Assembly (NCBI GenBank): GCA_025463785.1
Contig: JAODBD010000003.1
Span: 372,001-436,000, forward strand
Direction: 5' to 3'
Source: Glaciihabitans sp.
GTDB lineage: Bacteria > Actinomycetota > Actinomycetes > Actinomycetales > Microbacteriaceae
Length of the DNA: 64,000 nucleotides
Below, piece by piece: positions 7,485-15,872 of the stretch. The position numbers and the translations under genes are program-made. Every line of letters begins with the position of its first letter. Positions within the stretch are counted from its first letter, which is position 1. The notes below the pieces were generated by a model. That model saw only the letters and a list, made by a program, of their open reading frames with translations. It was not told the DNA's origin and searched no databases.

Positions 7485-8531
7485 TCAGCCGAGAAGCTCC
7501 CGAACCCGCGGGATCACCTGCGTTCCATAGAGCTCGATGTTCGTCATCAGCTTCTCCTGGGACAGGCCACCCATCGCGTACTTGAGGTCGAACCGATTGG
7601 CCCCGAGCGCGGGGAGATTTGCGGCAATCTTCTGAGCGACCGTTTCCGGCGAGCCAACGTAGAGCGCGCCCTCCGGCCCGATCTCGTGGTCGAACGACGC
7701 CTTCGAGGGCACGGCAAATCCGCGGGTCTTGCTGACATGGCTGATGACCTCAAGATACCGAGGCCAGAATTCGGCTTGCGCCTGTTCGTCGGTTCCCGCA
7801 ATGTGGCCCGGAGAATGCACTCCGATCGGCAGCAGGGGGCGGCCGAAATGTTCGAGCGCTTCGTGGAAGAGGCCGGCGAACGGAGCGAATCGTGCCGGGG
7901 ACCCACCAATGATGGCGAGCATGAGCGAGAAGCCGTAGCGAGCGGCGCGGACGACGGATTGCGGGCTGCCGCCGACGCCGATCCACGTGGGAAAGGGTCC
8001 ATGCTCGGTGTGCGGAACGACATCCTGGTTGGTCAGCGCGGCACGGGTTCGTCCCTGCCAGGTCACAGGGCTGCCTTTCAGCAGCTCGGCGAAGAGATTC
8101 GTCTTCTCTTCGAAGAGTTCTTCATAGTCGCTGAGGTTGTAGCCGAACAGTGGAAACGAGTCGACGCTGGACCCGCGCCCCAGGATGACCTCCGCGCGGC
8201 CGCCGGAGATGGCATCGAGAGTCGAATAACGCTGGAACACGCGCACGGGATCGTCGGAGCTGAGAACCGTAACGGCCGATCCAAGCCGGATTTTCTGTGT
8301 GCGCGCCGCGATCGCCCCGAGCACCACATCGGCGGCCGAGAGCGGAAAGTCATCGGTGTGATGCTCACCGATGCCGAAGTAATCGACTCCCACCGAGTCG
8401 GCGAGGACCCCCTGTTCCACGATGTCCCGGATGGTTTGGGCGTGGGAGAGAGGGTGACCATCGGCGTCAGACGTGACGTCGCCGAAGGTATCCAGACCCA
8501 GAACGAGCGGGAAAGTGGATGGGGTATTCAT
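7485..8531 (-). CDS. LLM-class flavin-dependent oxidoreductase
   Basis: A 348-residue bacterial-luciferase-like TIM-barrel monooxygenase. Supporting segments are VDYFGIGEHHTDDFPLS (about residues 49-65), IRLGSAVTVLSSDDPVRV, GGRAEVILGRGS and a C-terminal EGALYVGSPETVAQKIA, all typical of FMN- or F420-linked members. It is a close paralogue of the gene at 9788, with long identical stretches such as SAVTVLSSDDPVRVFQRY. Start ATG 8531 follows an AGGAACC site. The neighbouring F420-reductase-like gene is 12 bp upstream, pointing to an operon that could supply reduced cofactor. The substrate is unknown. Confidence 0.93.
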   Translation of the reverse strand: MNTPSTFPLVLGLDTFGDVTSDADGHPLSHAQTIRDIVEQGVLADSVGVDYFGIGEHHTDDFPLSAADVVLGAIAARTQKIRLGSAVTVLSSDDPVRVFQRYSTLDAISGGRAEVILGRGSSVDSFPLFGYNLSDYEELFEEKTNLFAELLKGSPVTWQGRTRAALTNQDVVPHTEHGPFPTWIGVGGSPQSVVRAARYGFSLMLAIIGGSPARFAPFAGLFHEALEHFGRPLLPIGVHSPGHIAGTDEQAQAEFWPRYLEVISHVSKTRGFAVPSKASFDHEIGPEGALYVGSPETVAQKIAANLPALGANRFDLKYAMGGLSQEKLMTNIELYGTQVIPRVRELLG

Positions 8532-8543
8532 TAGGTTCCTTCT

Positions 8544-9212
8544 TTACGCGGCCACGCGGCGCTCGACCGCGTCTTCGAATTCCTCGTAATTGACGAGCAC
8601 CCCGAAGACCGGACCGCCCGGCTCGAATACCCGGCCGGCGCGCAGGCTGTCCAGGCGGATGACGTCATAGCCGATCCGGTCGACCAGGGTTGCCACGGTG
8701 TCGAGCGCCGCCGGGTCGTCGCTGGCAACTCCGAGCGCCCTGCGGTCTGGCGAACCCGGCTCCCGCCGTTCGCTTTCGAGTTCGTGATAGCCGATGTGAT
8801 TGAAGGCTTTGACGACCGTCGAGTCGGCCAGCCGATGCTGAACGATCTCGCTGCTGCCATAGCGAGGGTCCTCAAACATGGTCTGGACTCCGTCGATGGG
8901 AGCCCAGTAATTCATCAGGTCAATGACGATCTTGCCCCGCACGAGTGATGGATCGAACGCGGCGAAACGGTGCAGTGGGATGGCGAGAACCACGATGTCG
9001 GAAGCGGTGACCGCGTCGACAGCCCAGCGCGGCGCAGCACCCGGCGTCAGAATCTGGGCGATGAGCGCGATGCGCTCCGGGTCGCCGGATGCCGCGATCG
9101 AAACGTCGTATCCCGCGTCAACGGCCACTCGCGCGAACGCTGTGCCCACGTGGCCGGCGCCAAGAACGGCGATGCGCGGCCGGGCCGGTGAAATCTGAGT
9201 TGTGCTAGCCAT
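8544..9212 (-). CDS. NAD(P)-binding F420-dependent-reductase-like protein
   Basis: A 222-residue protein with an N-terminal Rossmann fold (RIAVLGAGHVGTAFARVA, about residues 13-30) and the ADP-binding Gly pattern of F420:NADP oxidoreductases and related coenzyme-F420-dependent reductases. Later segments SDIVVLAIPLHRF and VVKAFNHIGYHEL match that group. It could reduce or recycle flavin or F420 for the LLM oxidoreductase encoded directly downstream, but a quinone-reductase-like role is equally possible. Its start overlaps the stop of the upstream MarR gene by 8 bases, so marR, this gene and the LLM gene form a three-gene operon. Confidence 0.85.
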   Translation of the reverse strand: MASTTQISPARPRIAVLGAGHVGTAFARVAVDAGYDVSIAASGDPERIALIAQILTPGAAPRWAVDAVTASDIVVLAIPLHRFAAFDPSLVRGKIVIDLMNYWAPIDGVQTMFEDPRYGSSEIVQHRLADSTVVKAFNHIGYHELESERREPGSPDRRALGVASDDPAALDTVATLVDRIGYDVIRLDSLRAGRVFEPGGPVFGVLVNYEEFEDAVERRVAA

Positions 9213-9702
9213 TGTTGGCCTCCGATGAAAGGTTCAGGTGGTTCTGCACGGCCGCGAGGATCTCGGCAAGCGCGTCAAATTGTTCGGGACTCAGAGCATC
9301 CGCGAAATGTTTCTGGATCGCCTTCAGGTGAGGCGCCGAGGCGTGACGGAAGGCAGCTGATCCATCGGTCTCAAGCACGATTACCGCACCGCGGTTGTCG
9401 GTCAGGCATTCGTCGCGGCGGATCAGGCCGCGACGCTCCATGCGACCAAGGTGATGCGACAGTCGGCTGCGATCCCACTTGATCGTGGATGCCAGTTCAG
9501 ACGACCGCAGCTCGCGCCCGCTGGCTTCGGTGAGGGCGAGCAGAACCTCGTAGTCGGCGGGCGAGAGGCTCGTCTCCTGCAGTTGATCGCTGAGTCGACG
9601 GCGCAGCTCGGACGTCGTGTCGAGCAGCGCTCGCCACGTCGCGAGCTCGCTCGTCGTCAATCGTCGGCGAACGACCGGGTTCGCGTTGGATGTCGTCATC
9701 AT
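9205..9702 (-). CDS. MarR-family repressor of the flavin oxidoreductase genes
   Basis: A 165-residue MarR protein with the recognition segment LASTIKWDRSRLSHHLGRME, then RRGLIRRDECLTDNRGAVIV as wing. The start is placed at ATG 9702 because GAGG lies 5 nt upstream; a longer frame from 9729 would put the start inside an operator. It heads an operon with the F420-reductase-like and LLM genes and diverges from a second LLM gene at 9788. Three palindromes TTGACATGTCAA or TTGACGCGTCAA lie in the divergent promoter, so it very likely represses both sides in response to an unknown ligand. Confidence 0.9.
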   Translation of the reverse strand: MMTTSNANPVVRRRLTTSELATWRALLDTTSELRRRLSDQLQETSLSPADYEVLLALTEASGRELRSSELASTIKWDRSRLSHHLGRMERRGLIRRDECLTDNRGAVIVLETDGSAAFRHASAPHLKAIQKHFADALSPEQFDALAEILAAVQNHLNLSSEANNG

Positions 9703-9717
9703 GGCGTCCTCATTTCG

Positions 9718-9770
9718 TTGACATGTCAATAATAGTCAATATGATTGACATGTCAACATTGACGCGTCAA
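9718..9770. promoter_or_regulatory. Triple palindromic operator in divergent MarR/LLM promoter
   Basis: Perfect 12-bp palindromes are present at 9718-9729 (TTGACATGTCAA), 9745-9756 (the same sequence) and 9759-9770 (TTGACGCGTCAA). A loose half-site TAGTCAAT lies between the first two. All fall between the marR start at 9702 and the LLM start near 9788. Cooperative binding of the MarR dimer is inferred. Confidence 0.85.
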
Positions 9771-9790
9771 TTAGATTTGGAGAGACAGTG

Positions 9791-10846
9791 ATGGTCAGTC
9801 GACTGGAAGAGCATCCCGTCGTGATCGGAATCGACAGCTTCGGCGAGATCACGCTGGGCGTCGACGGAGCGCCACTTAGCCAACCACAGAACATCCGCGC
9901 CCTCGTCGACGAAGGGGTTCTGGCTGAAGAGTCGGGGCTCGACTTCTTCGGGCTTGGCGAGCACCATACAGAAGAGATCCCACTGCCCGCCCCCGACCTG
10001 GTCCTTGCCTCCGTGGCAGCGAGAACCTCCCGCATTCACCTCGGATCCGCTGTGACGGTACTGAGTTCGGATGACCCGGTCCGCGTGTTTCAGCGCTATG
10101 CCTCCCTCGATGCCCTCTCGTCGGGGCGCGCGGAAGTAATTCTCGGCCGGGGGTCGAGCAAGGAATCCTTTCCGCTGTTCGGATTCGACCTCGCCGACTA
10201 CGACATCCTGTTCGAGGAGAAACTTGAGCTGTTCGCCCGGTTGCGCACGGAGCAGCCCGTCACGTGGTCGGGCACGACGAGAGCCGAGTTGCGTGGCCTC
10301 CAGGTCTTCCCGCGTACCGATGGCGGCGCGCTCCCGACCTGGATCGGCGTCGGAGGCAACCCCGCATCCGTCGTGCGGGCGGCGAAGTATGGCTTCTCGC
10401 TCATGCTCGCGCTCATCGGAGGCAACCCGGCGCGGTTCGCTCGCCTGTCGGAGCTGTTTCGGCGCGCAACCGAAGAGTTCGGGCACGCTCCCCTGCCGAT
10501 CGGAGTGCACTCACCGGGACACGTGGCTGCGACGGATGAACAGGCGAGGGATGAGTACTGGCCCACCTACGAGACGTTCATGCTCGAAGCCCGCCACGAG
10601 CGGGGCTTTCCCGAGATCACTCGCGGCTACTTCGAGCACGAGGTCGAAGCCGGGTCACTGTATGTCGGGTCACCGGAGACGGTCGCTCGGCGGATAGCGA
10701 AGACCATGACGGTGCTCGGAGCCAATCGCTTCGACCTGAAGTACGGAATGGGGCCGATGCCGCACGACCAACTCATGGAGAACATCCGACTCTTTGGAAC
10801 CGAAGTGGCACCGCGAATCCGCGAACATCTCGCGGCGCAGCCCTAA
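9791..10846 (+). CDS. LLM-class flavin-dependent oxidoreductase (paralogue)
   Basis: A 351-residue luciferase-like monooxygenase, paralogous to the protein at 7485. It has LDFFGLGEHHTEEIPLPAPD, then IHLGSAVTVLSSDDPVRVFQ, GRAEVILGRGSS, and EAGSLYVGSPETVARRIAK near the C terminus. The ATG at 9791 is preferred (GGAGAG 6 nt upstream), although a GTG at 9788 is possible. It is divergent from the marR operon and lies downstream of the triple operator. Its 3' end overlaps by 4 bases the stop of the oppositely oriented transporter. The presence of two paralogues under one regulator suggests related substrates. Confidence 0.93.
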   Translation: MVSRLEEHPVVIGIDSFGEITLGVDGAPLSQPQNIRALVDEGVLAEESGLDFFGLGEHHTEEIPLPAPDLVLASVAARTSRIHLGSAVTVLSSDDPVRVFQRYASLDALSSGRAEVILGRGSSKESFPLFGFDLADYDILFEEKLELFARLRTEQPVTWSGTTRAELRGLQVFPRTDGGALPTWIGVGGNPASVVRAAKYGFSLMLALIGGNPARFARLSELFRRATEEFGHAPLPIGVHSPGHVAATDEQARDEYWPTYETFMLEARHERGFPEITRGYFEHEVEAGSLYVGSPETVARRIAKTMTVLGANRFDLKYGMGPMPHDQLMENIRLFGTEVAPRIREHLAAQP

Positions 10847-12210
10847 CGCCTGGCTGGCCCTGTTGGCCGACCCTCGACGCGGCCGCCAGCCAGTCGGTAG
10901 AACAAGAACGGCACCGCAGACAGCAGGCAACTGATCGCCGGGATGACCGTGATCGATACCCACACCGTCTGCTGCATCCCGGCCGTCACGTGTACGCCGT
11001 CCTGGTATCCCGCGAGAACGATAAACAGCCCGAAGACCAGCACCGCGCCAGCGGCCATGATCTTTGACACGAAGGTGAGCGTGGCGAACGAAATGCCGTC
11101 GTTGCGCAACCCCGTGCGCAGCTCGACATCATCGACGGCGTCGGCGATCATGGTCGCCTGCACGACGAGGAAAATCCCGAGAGTCAGCCCGGTGAGGAAG
11201 ATGAAGACGACGACGGCGATGAGGTTGTGGAACCCGACCAGGAACATGACCAGATAGAGCACGGCGCCAGCGACCGAACTGCTGACGGCGAGTGCCCTTC
11301 CGGTCGTCCGTTTCAACACCGTGGGCGTGAAAAACGCGGCCAAAACGATGCCAAGGATGATGGCGGCGCCAATGAGCGTAAACAGGCGCTCATCGTTGTA
11401 CGCAATCACGGCGAAGAGCGCGCCGCCCGCCTGCACGATGTTGCGACCGAATCCGACAATTGACCCGATCAGCACCATCAGCAGTGGGGTGTTGTGAAAC
11501 AGTGTGCCGAACAACTGCCGTGCAGTCAGCCTCGCATGCTCCTCGGCGACGGGTCGCTCCCGCACGAAGAAGAACGCGAGCAGGTACAGCCCCATCCCGA
11601 TCACGGAAACGACGAGCACCGCCCGGGACCACCCGCTGCCCGTTGCCCTCGCGGAGAAGCTGAGCGCGACCGCGAGGAATGGCATCCCCAGGGTTGCAAG
11701 CCCCAGCGCGATCGCGCCGAATGCCCGAACGTTCGAGACGACCCTTGTGCGCGCGGTCTGGTCGCCGAACGCCGATCCGATGAGGCCCCAGAGCGGCACA
11801 TCGCACGCGGAATATGCGATTCCCCACAGCAAATAGCACACCCCGAAGAACAGGACCTTCAGCGGTTCGGATGTGTTCGGCACCGAGAACAGCAGTGTCG
11901 TGAGGACCGCCACGGGCACGGCCGAGAACAGGATGAAAGGCCTCAGCTTGCCCCAACGGGTGTGGGTCCGATCGATGATGCTGCCCACGACCGGGTCGCT
12001 GATGGCATCGAGCACCTTGGCGACGGTGATGATGGCAGTCACGACGGCGATTCCCTGTGTGCTGATGCGGGCGTACTGAACCAGGTACACGAGGATGAAT
12101 GTGGTGACGATCGTGAGCACCGCGTTCTGCCCGAATCCGGCAGTCACGATCGCGACACTCTGCACCCGGGTGGAGGGAATCCTCTCCGTTCTTGTCGGTG
12201 CGGCAGTCAT
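10843..12210 (-). CDS. GPH-family (MFS) sugar:cation symporter
   Basis: A 455-residue integral membrane protein with about 12 predicted helices. The segment DAISDPVVGSIIDRTHTRWG after the second helix and RPFILFSAVPVAVLTTLLF are diagnostic of glycoside-pentoside-hexuronide symporters of the MelB type. The gene overlaps the alpha-mannosidase stop-start by ATGA (12207-12210), with the mannosidase upstream, so transporter and hydrolase are made from one transcript. A reasonable role is import of a mannoside or manno-oligosaccharide that the cytoplasmic GH38 enzyme then cleaves. Substrate specificity is inferred from this pairing only. Confidence 0.92.
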   Translation of the reverse strand: MTAAPTRTERIPSTRVQSVAIVTAGFGQNAVLTIVTTFILVYLVQYARISTQGIAVVTAIITVAKVLDAISDPVVGSIIDRTHTRWGKLRPFILFSAVPVAVLTTLLFSVPNTSEPLKVLFFGVCYLLWGIAYSACDVPLWGLIGSAFGDQTARTRVVSNVRAFGAIALGLATLGMPFLAVALSFSARATGSGWSRAVLVVSVIGMGLYLLAFFFVRERPVAEEHARLTARQLFGTLFHNTPLLMVLIGSIVGFGRNIVQAGGALFAVIAYNDERLFTLIGAAIILGIVLAAFFTPTVLKRTTGRALAVSSSVAGAVLYLVMFLVGFHNLIAVVVFIFLTGLTLGIFLVVQATMIADAVDDVELRTGLRNDGISFATLTFVSKIMAAGAVLVFGLFIVLAGYQDGVHVTAGMQQTVWVSITVIPAISCLLSAVPFLFYRLAGGRVEGRPTGPARR

Positions 12211-15137
12211 CGCGGGCCTTCCAGGTGAATCGTTGTGATCTCGAAGGGAGTGAACTCGAGCCGCTCGAGATCGGCGGTGGCGATCGGGTTCTCCAGAAGG
12301 TCGGTGAGGTGTGCCGTCGAGTGGTCGAATGTGACTCGCAGCGCGGTCTTCGTGTACCGACCCAGGCTCTCGTACATGCGGATGACCACGCCGTTGCCGT
12401 TTTCCGCGGGCTTGATGGTCTCGATGATGATGCCGGGATCGTCGACGGAGGCGACGCTTTCGAAGGCGACATCGTCTGTGACCAGCAGCGGGTTGTTGAG
12501 GCGGTATGCCTCGCGGACGACCTTGGCCAGGTCATCCGACTCGAATGGGCAGAAGGCGTAGGTGAACCGGTGCGATCCGCGGTCGGCGCTCTTGTCGGGG
12601 AAAGTGGGCGCTCGCAGGAGGTTGAGGCTGATCAGACCGTTCTTCGCGCGGTGCCCATATTTGCTGTCGTTGAGCAGGGCGAAGCCGCTGCCATCATCCT
12701 CCGTCGCGATCCATTTGTGGGCGCAGGTTTCAAATTGCGCCGTCTCCACCGCGTCGTTCTCCGTCGTCGGGCGCTCGATGTGCCCGAACTGGATCTCGCT
12801 CTTCGCAGTCGCCCCGTAGTGCGCGGGGAAGAACTGCGCCCGCAGCATCCGGTGGCTCTCGTGCCATTCCACCTGCGTGTCGAATCGCACGACGTCGCTG
12901 CCCGCTGTGAGGATCACCGATTGCTCGATTGTGAATTTGCGTGAGCGATACACCTGGCGGCGGGTAACCGTTGCGCCGTCGATTGAGCTCTCCACCCTGG
13001 ACGCCTTGAGAGTGCGCGGCGTCGTCTTTGCGTAGTCCTGTTTGATGTCCCACGCATCGAAAGGGAATTGGTACGGATCGCGATGCAGCACGAGACGGTT
13101 GAATCCCCCTGCAGCATGCTCTCCGCCGCTGGCATCGAGGCAGGAGACGATCTCGCCCGTGCCACCGAATCGCAGCGTCAGCATCCCATTGGTCATAGTG
13201 TCGTCTGAGTAGCCGAGCTCCGGAAAGGCACCGGCGAGCTCGAGGTGCGCGGCGGCGTATGGTGCGACTTCCGCGTGATACCAGAGGTCATCCACTTTGA
13301 GATGTTCGTCGCGATGCAATCCCGTGAGGTTGACTCCGGATGGCCCGCCAGCGGTCTGCGGCAGCCTCGCCGTCAACTCGCCGAGGTAGCTATCGAGCGC
13401 CCTTTCGATGCGCTGATAGGTCTCGACGGCCTCGCGGTTGACCCGCTCAATCGACGAGCCGGGCAGGATGTCGTGGAACTGGTTCAACAGGACGTCGCGC
13501 CAGTGCTGCGCAAGCGCCGCCCGGCTGTCCTCCCCCACAATCGCGGCCAATGCCTCCGCATTGTGGAGTTTGCGCTCGATCAGCCGGTTGTATTGCTTGA
13601 TCCTCGCCTGCGTCGTGTACGTGCCCTGGTGGGTCTCGAGGTAGAGCTCGCCGACGTGCGTGTACGGGATGTCGAGCTCCTCAAGCTTCCGAAAGAAGTC
13701 GCCCGCCGTGGAGTACTCGACGCGGGGCAGCCCACGCAGGTTCTGTTCGCGCTCAAGCAGCTCTAGGTGGATCTCGCCGGGACCGCCGCCGCCGTCTCCC
13801 GAACCGTAGACGAGCAGGGCGGTATCCAGGCTCTTTTCGGGATACTTCGCGAGGCCCTTCAGGAGACCGTCCGCCGCGCCCCGGCTGTTGTAGTCGCCCT
13901 CGGGCGGCATGTGTACGAGTACCGTCGAGCCGTCGATGCCCTGCCAGTGGAAGGTGCGATGGGGGAAGTCGTTGACCTTGTTCCAGGCGAGCTTGATGGT
14001 CTGGAACCAATCCATCCCGCTCTTCTTCAGGATCTGCGGGAGGTTGCCGTTGTAACCAAACGTGTCTGGAAGCCAGCACAGCCGCATGTCTTCTGGCTCC
14101 AGGCCGAATTCGTCCGCGAGGAACCGGCGACCCACCATCGCCTGCCGCACGAGCGACTCCCCGCCCGGTAGGTTCGTGTCGGGCTCCACCCAGAATGAGC
14201 CCTGAAGCTCCACCCGTCCTGCTGCCACCGCCTTCTTCAGCCGCTCGAAGAGGGCCGGATGCTCCTGCTTCATCCACAGCATCTGCTGCGGCTGGCTGGT
14301 GCCGTAGAGGTATCCATCGCGCTGCTCGATCGTATTCAGTGCCCGGGTGTAGGTGCGCGCAGCCTTACGATGCGTCTCGCGGAGGGGCCATAGCCAGGCC
14401 ATATCCAGGTGACCGTGGCCGATCGCGCTGTACACAAAGTCGCTGGTGGATTGCATTGCCAGCGAGTCGGCGAGAACTGCCCGCGCCGCGCGCGCGTCTC
14501 CGGCGACAAAATGCGCATACGCTGCGCGCAACTTCTGTCGCAGCGCCGATTCGAGCCCGGCGTCGTCGGTCGCCCCGGCGAGGACGACGAGGGTCATGTA
14601 GTCGTAATACAGACCGAAGACCTCGTCGTCTCGCACGGCGACCCGGGCACCGTGGTAAACGGCGCTGCCGTACTCATAGAGCAGGATGCCGTTGTATGCG
14701 ACGTCCGCGTAGAACTCGATCCTGCCCGTTGAGACGTCGATCTGCTGCAGGGGCCGGTACTTGCCGCCGCTGTGTGGCAGGTCGGCCTGGATCCACACGG
14801 TGCTGGCCGAATCGACGGGGTCGCCCTGGGGGGAGTAGATCAGCCCCTCACCGCGGATGCCCAACAGCACGACCGCGGCGTCGTGGCCCGTCGGCACCTC
14901 GCCGGTGATCCGCAGCCAGGCGCAATCCATCTTCTTGCCCCAGGCAGTGCCCGGGCGGATGGGAACGAAGGCCGAGCGGTCGATCTGATCGAAGGGGATG
15001 GGTTCGTCCGAGCGAAGGATCTCGGCGTTGAGCTGAGCGATCGGGGTGTAAATCTTCCGCCGGATGCGCAGGAGTCGGCGGTACTCACGCGGCTGCTCGG
15101 CCGCGATCCCGAACAACCAGGCTGCGAACCCGCCCAT
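12207..15137 (-). CDS. GH38 alpha-mannosidase
   Basis: A large cytoplasmic enzyme of 976 residues. The zinc site motif GHGHLDMAWLWP is near residue 240, and the nucleophile region LCWLPDTFGYNGNLPQI follows about 110 residues later, as in family GH38. The middle and C-terminal beta-domains (HRMLRAQFF, SRKFTIEQSVIL) are complete. The start at ATG 15137 is chosen because AGGAGG lies 8 nt upstream; two longer starts exist. No signal peptide is present. It heads the operon with the GPH symporter and should release mannose from imported alpha-mannosides. No dedicated regulator is adjacent. Confidence 0.94.
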   Translation of the reverse strand: MGGFAAWLFGIAAEQPREYRRLLRIRRKIYTPIAQLNAEILRSDEPIPFDQIDRSAFVPIRPGTAWGKKMDCAWLRITGEVPTGHDAAVVLLGIRGEGLIYSPQGDPVDSASTVWIQADLPHSGGKYRPLQQIDVSTGRIEFYADVAYNGILLYEYGSAVYHGARVAVRDDEVFGLYYDYMTLVVLAGATDDAGLESALRQKLRAAYAHFVAGDARAARAVLADSLAMQSTSDFVYSAIGHGHLDMAWLWPLRETHRKAARTYTRALNTIEQRDGYLYGTSQPQQMLWMKQEHPALFERLKKAVAAGRVELQGSFWVEPDTNLPGGESLVRQAMVGRRFLADEFGLEPEDMRLCWLPDTFGYNGNLPQILKKSGMDWFQTIKLAWNKVNDFPHRTFHWQGIDGSTVLVHMPPEGDYNSRGAADGLLKGLAKYPEKSLDTALLVYGSGDGGGGPGEIHLELLEREQNLRGLPRVEYSTAGDFFRKLEELDIPYTHVGELYLETHQGTYTTQARIKQYNRLIERKLHNAEALAAIVGEDSRAALAQHWRDVLLNQFHDILPGSSIERVNREAVETYQRIERALDSYLGELTARLPQTAGGPSGVNLTGLHRDEHLKVDDLWYHAEVAPYAAAHLELAGAFPELGYSDDTMTNGMLTLRFGGTGEIVSCLDASGGEHAAGGFNRLVLHRDPYQFPFDAWDIKQDYAKTTPRTLKASRVESSIDGATVTRRQVYRSRKFTIEQSVILTAGSDVVRFDTQVEWHESHRMLRAQFFPAHYGATAKSEIQFGHIERPTTENDAVETAQFETCAHKWIATEDDGSGFALLNDSKYGHRAKNGLISLNLLRAPTFPDKSADRGSHRFTYAFCPFESDDLAKVVREAYRLNNPLLVTDDVAFESVASVDDPGIIIETIKPAENGNGVVIRMYESLGRYTKTALRVTFDHSTAHLTDLLENPIATADLERLEFTPFEITTIHLEGPR

Positions 15138-15251
15138 GCGCATTCCCTCCTGGTCACCCACGACCATCGCGGTTTGATGCCGCAGGTTCCAAGCATATGG
15201 ACTACCTCGACATCTCGAGACGCGAGCGATACCCGTTCGCCCTCCCTGGGC

Positions 15252-15695
15252 TCAGCCGTCGTGCATCAGCGAATGTACGAATCGTCGCCCGCGTATCGAT
15301 GTCGGTGTGATTCGCACGTACACGTATGGATCGGTGGGAATCCAGACGGGAAGTGGTGCCCGATCGGCGATCGCGATTTCGTCTGCGTTCGTCACCCTGT
15401 GCGCAGTGCCGTCGATCACGATGCTCCAGGCCTCGGTTCGCGTCCTCAGATCGACTTCGAACGCAACGGCAGGGTTTCCCGTGAGCGCCTCAAGCTTGCC
15501 GCCGGCGGCGGTGCGAAACAGGATGTCCCGGCCATCCGAGTGGAAGTCGACGGGAAATATCTGCGGACGGTCACCGACGGATACGGCCAGTCGGCCAAAT
15601 GACTCGAGCGCCAGCAGAGACCAGCATGACTCATCGGACAGCTCCTCGACCGGTCCCTGCGGCGACCATCCATCGAAGTCGCGGTGTCCAGTCAT
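15252..15695 (-). CDS. Pyridoxamine 5'-phosphate oxidase-fold (PPOX) protein
   Basis: A 147-residue protein of the split-barrel flavin-binding type: EESCWSLL-like start (ELSDESCWSLLALES), FGRLAVSVGDRPQIFPVDF, then DILFRTAAGGKLEAL and NPAVAFEVDLRTRTEAWSIV, the usual helix grip for FMN or F420. The start is ATG 15695 with GGAGGG 7 nt upstream, which trims the longest frame by about 97 residues. It diverges from pntA and shares a promoter region holding two DosR/DevR-like boxes. Related small PPOX proteins are common members of actinobacterial dormancy regulons. The reaction is not known. Confidence 0.88.
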   Translation of the reverse strand: MTGHRDFDGWSPQGPVEELSDESCWSLLALESFGRLAVSVGDRPQIFPVDFHSDGRDILFRTAAGGKLEALTGNPAVAFEVDLRTRTEAWSIVIDGTAHRVTNADEIAIADRAPLPVWIPTDPYVYVRITPTSIRGRRFVHSLMHDG

Positions 15696-15744
15696 GGTGG
15701 TTCCCTCCGTTGACTCCACTCTGCTCCAACCCGTCGCTGTCGCA

Positions 15745-15806
15745 CAGGGCCCAAAGTCCTGCCATCGCGACCTACCGGAGTTGGACGATTGGGACTTTGG
15801 GCTCTG
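15745..15806. promoter_or_regulatory. Two DosR/DevR-like boxes between PPOX gene and pntA
   Basis: AGGGCCCAAAGTCCT lies at 15746-15760, and its inverted relative GGGACTTTGGGCTCT at 15791-15805. Both fit AGGGCCSAARGTCCY, also found twice before the universal stress gene at 20.6 kb. The pattern resembles the actinobacterial DosR/DevR box (GGGAC-core with inverted half). Assignment to that regulator is inference. Confidence 0.65.
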
Positions 15807-15872
15807 GGCACCGGAACGCGACCGGTTTAGTCTCGGAACAGCCCCGAAATCGTGGCAGAGGGAGAGTGGCCT

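Noticed and set aside
7464-8534. Long plus-strand frame (356 codons) antisense to the LLM oxidoreductase
   Set aside because: It is the GC-rich shadow of the real minus-strand gene; translation has no family features.
12192-12944. 250-codon plus-strand frame antisense to alpha-mannosidase
   Set aside because: A shadow frame of the mannosidase with no start site.
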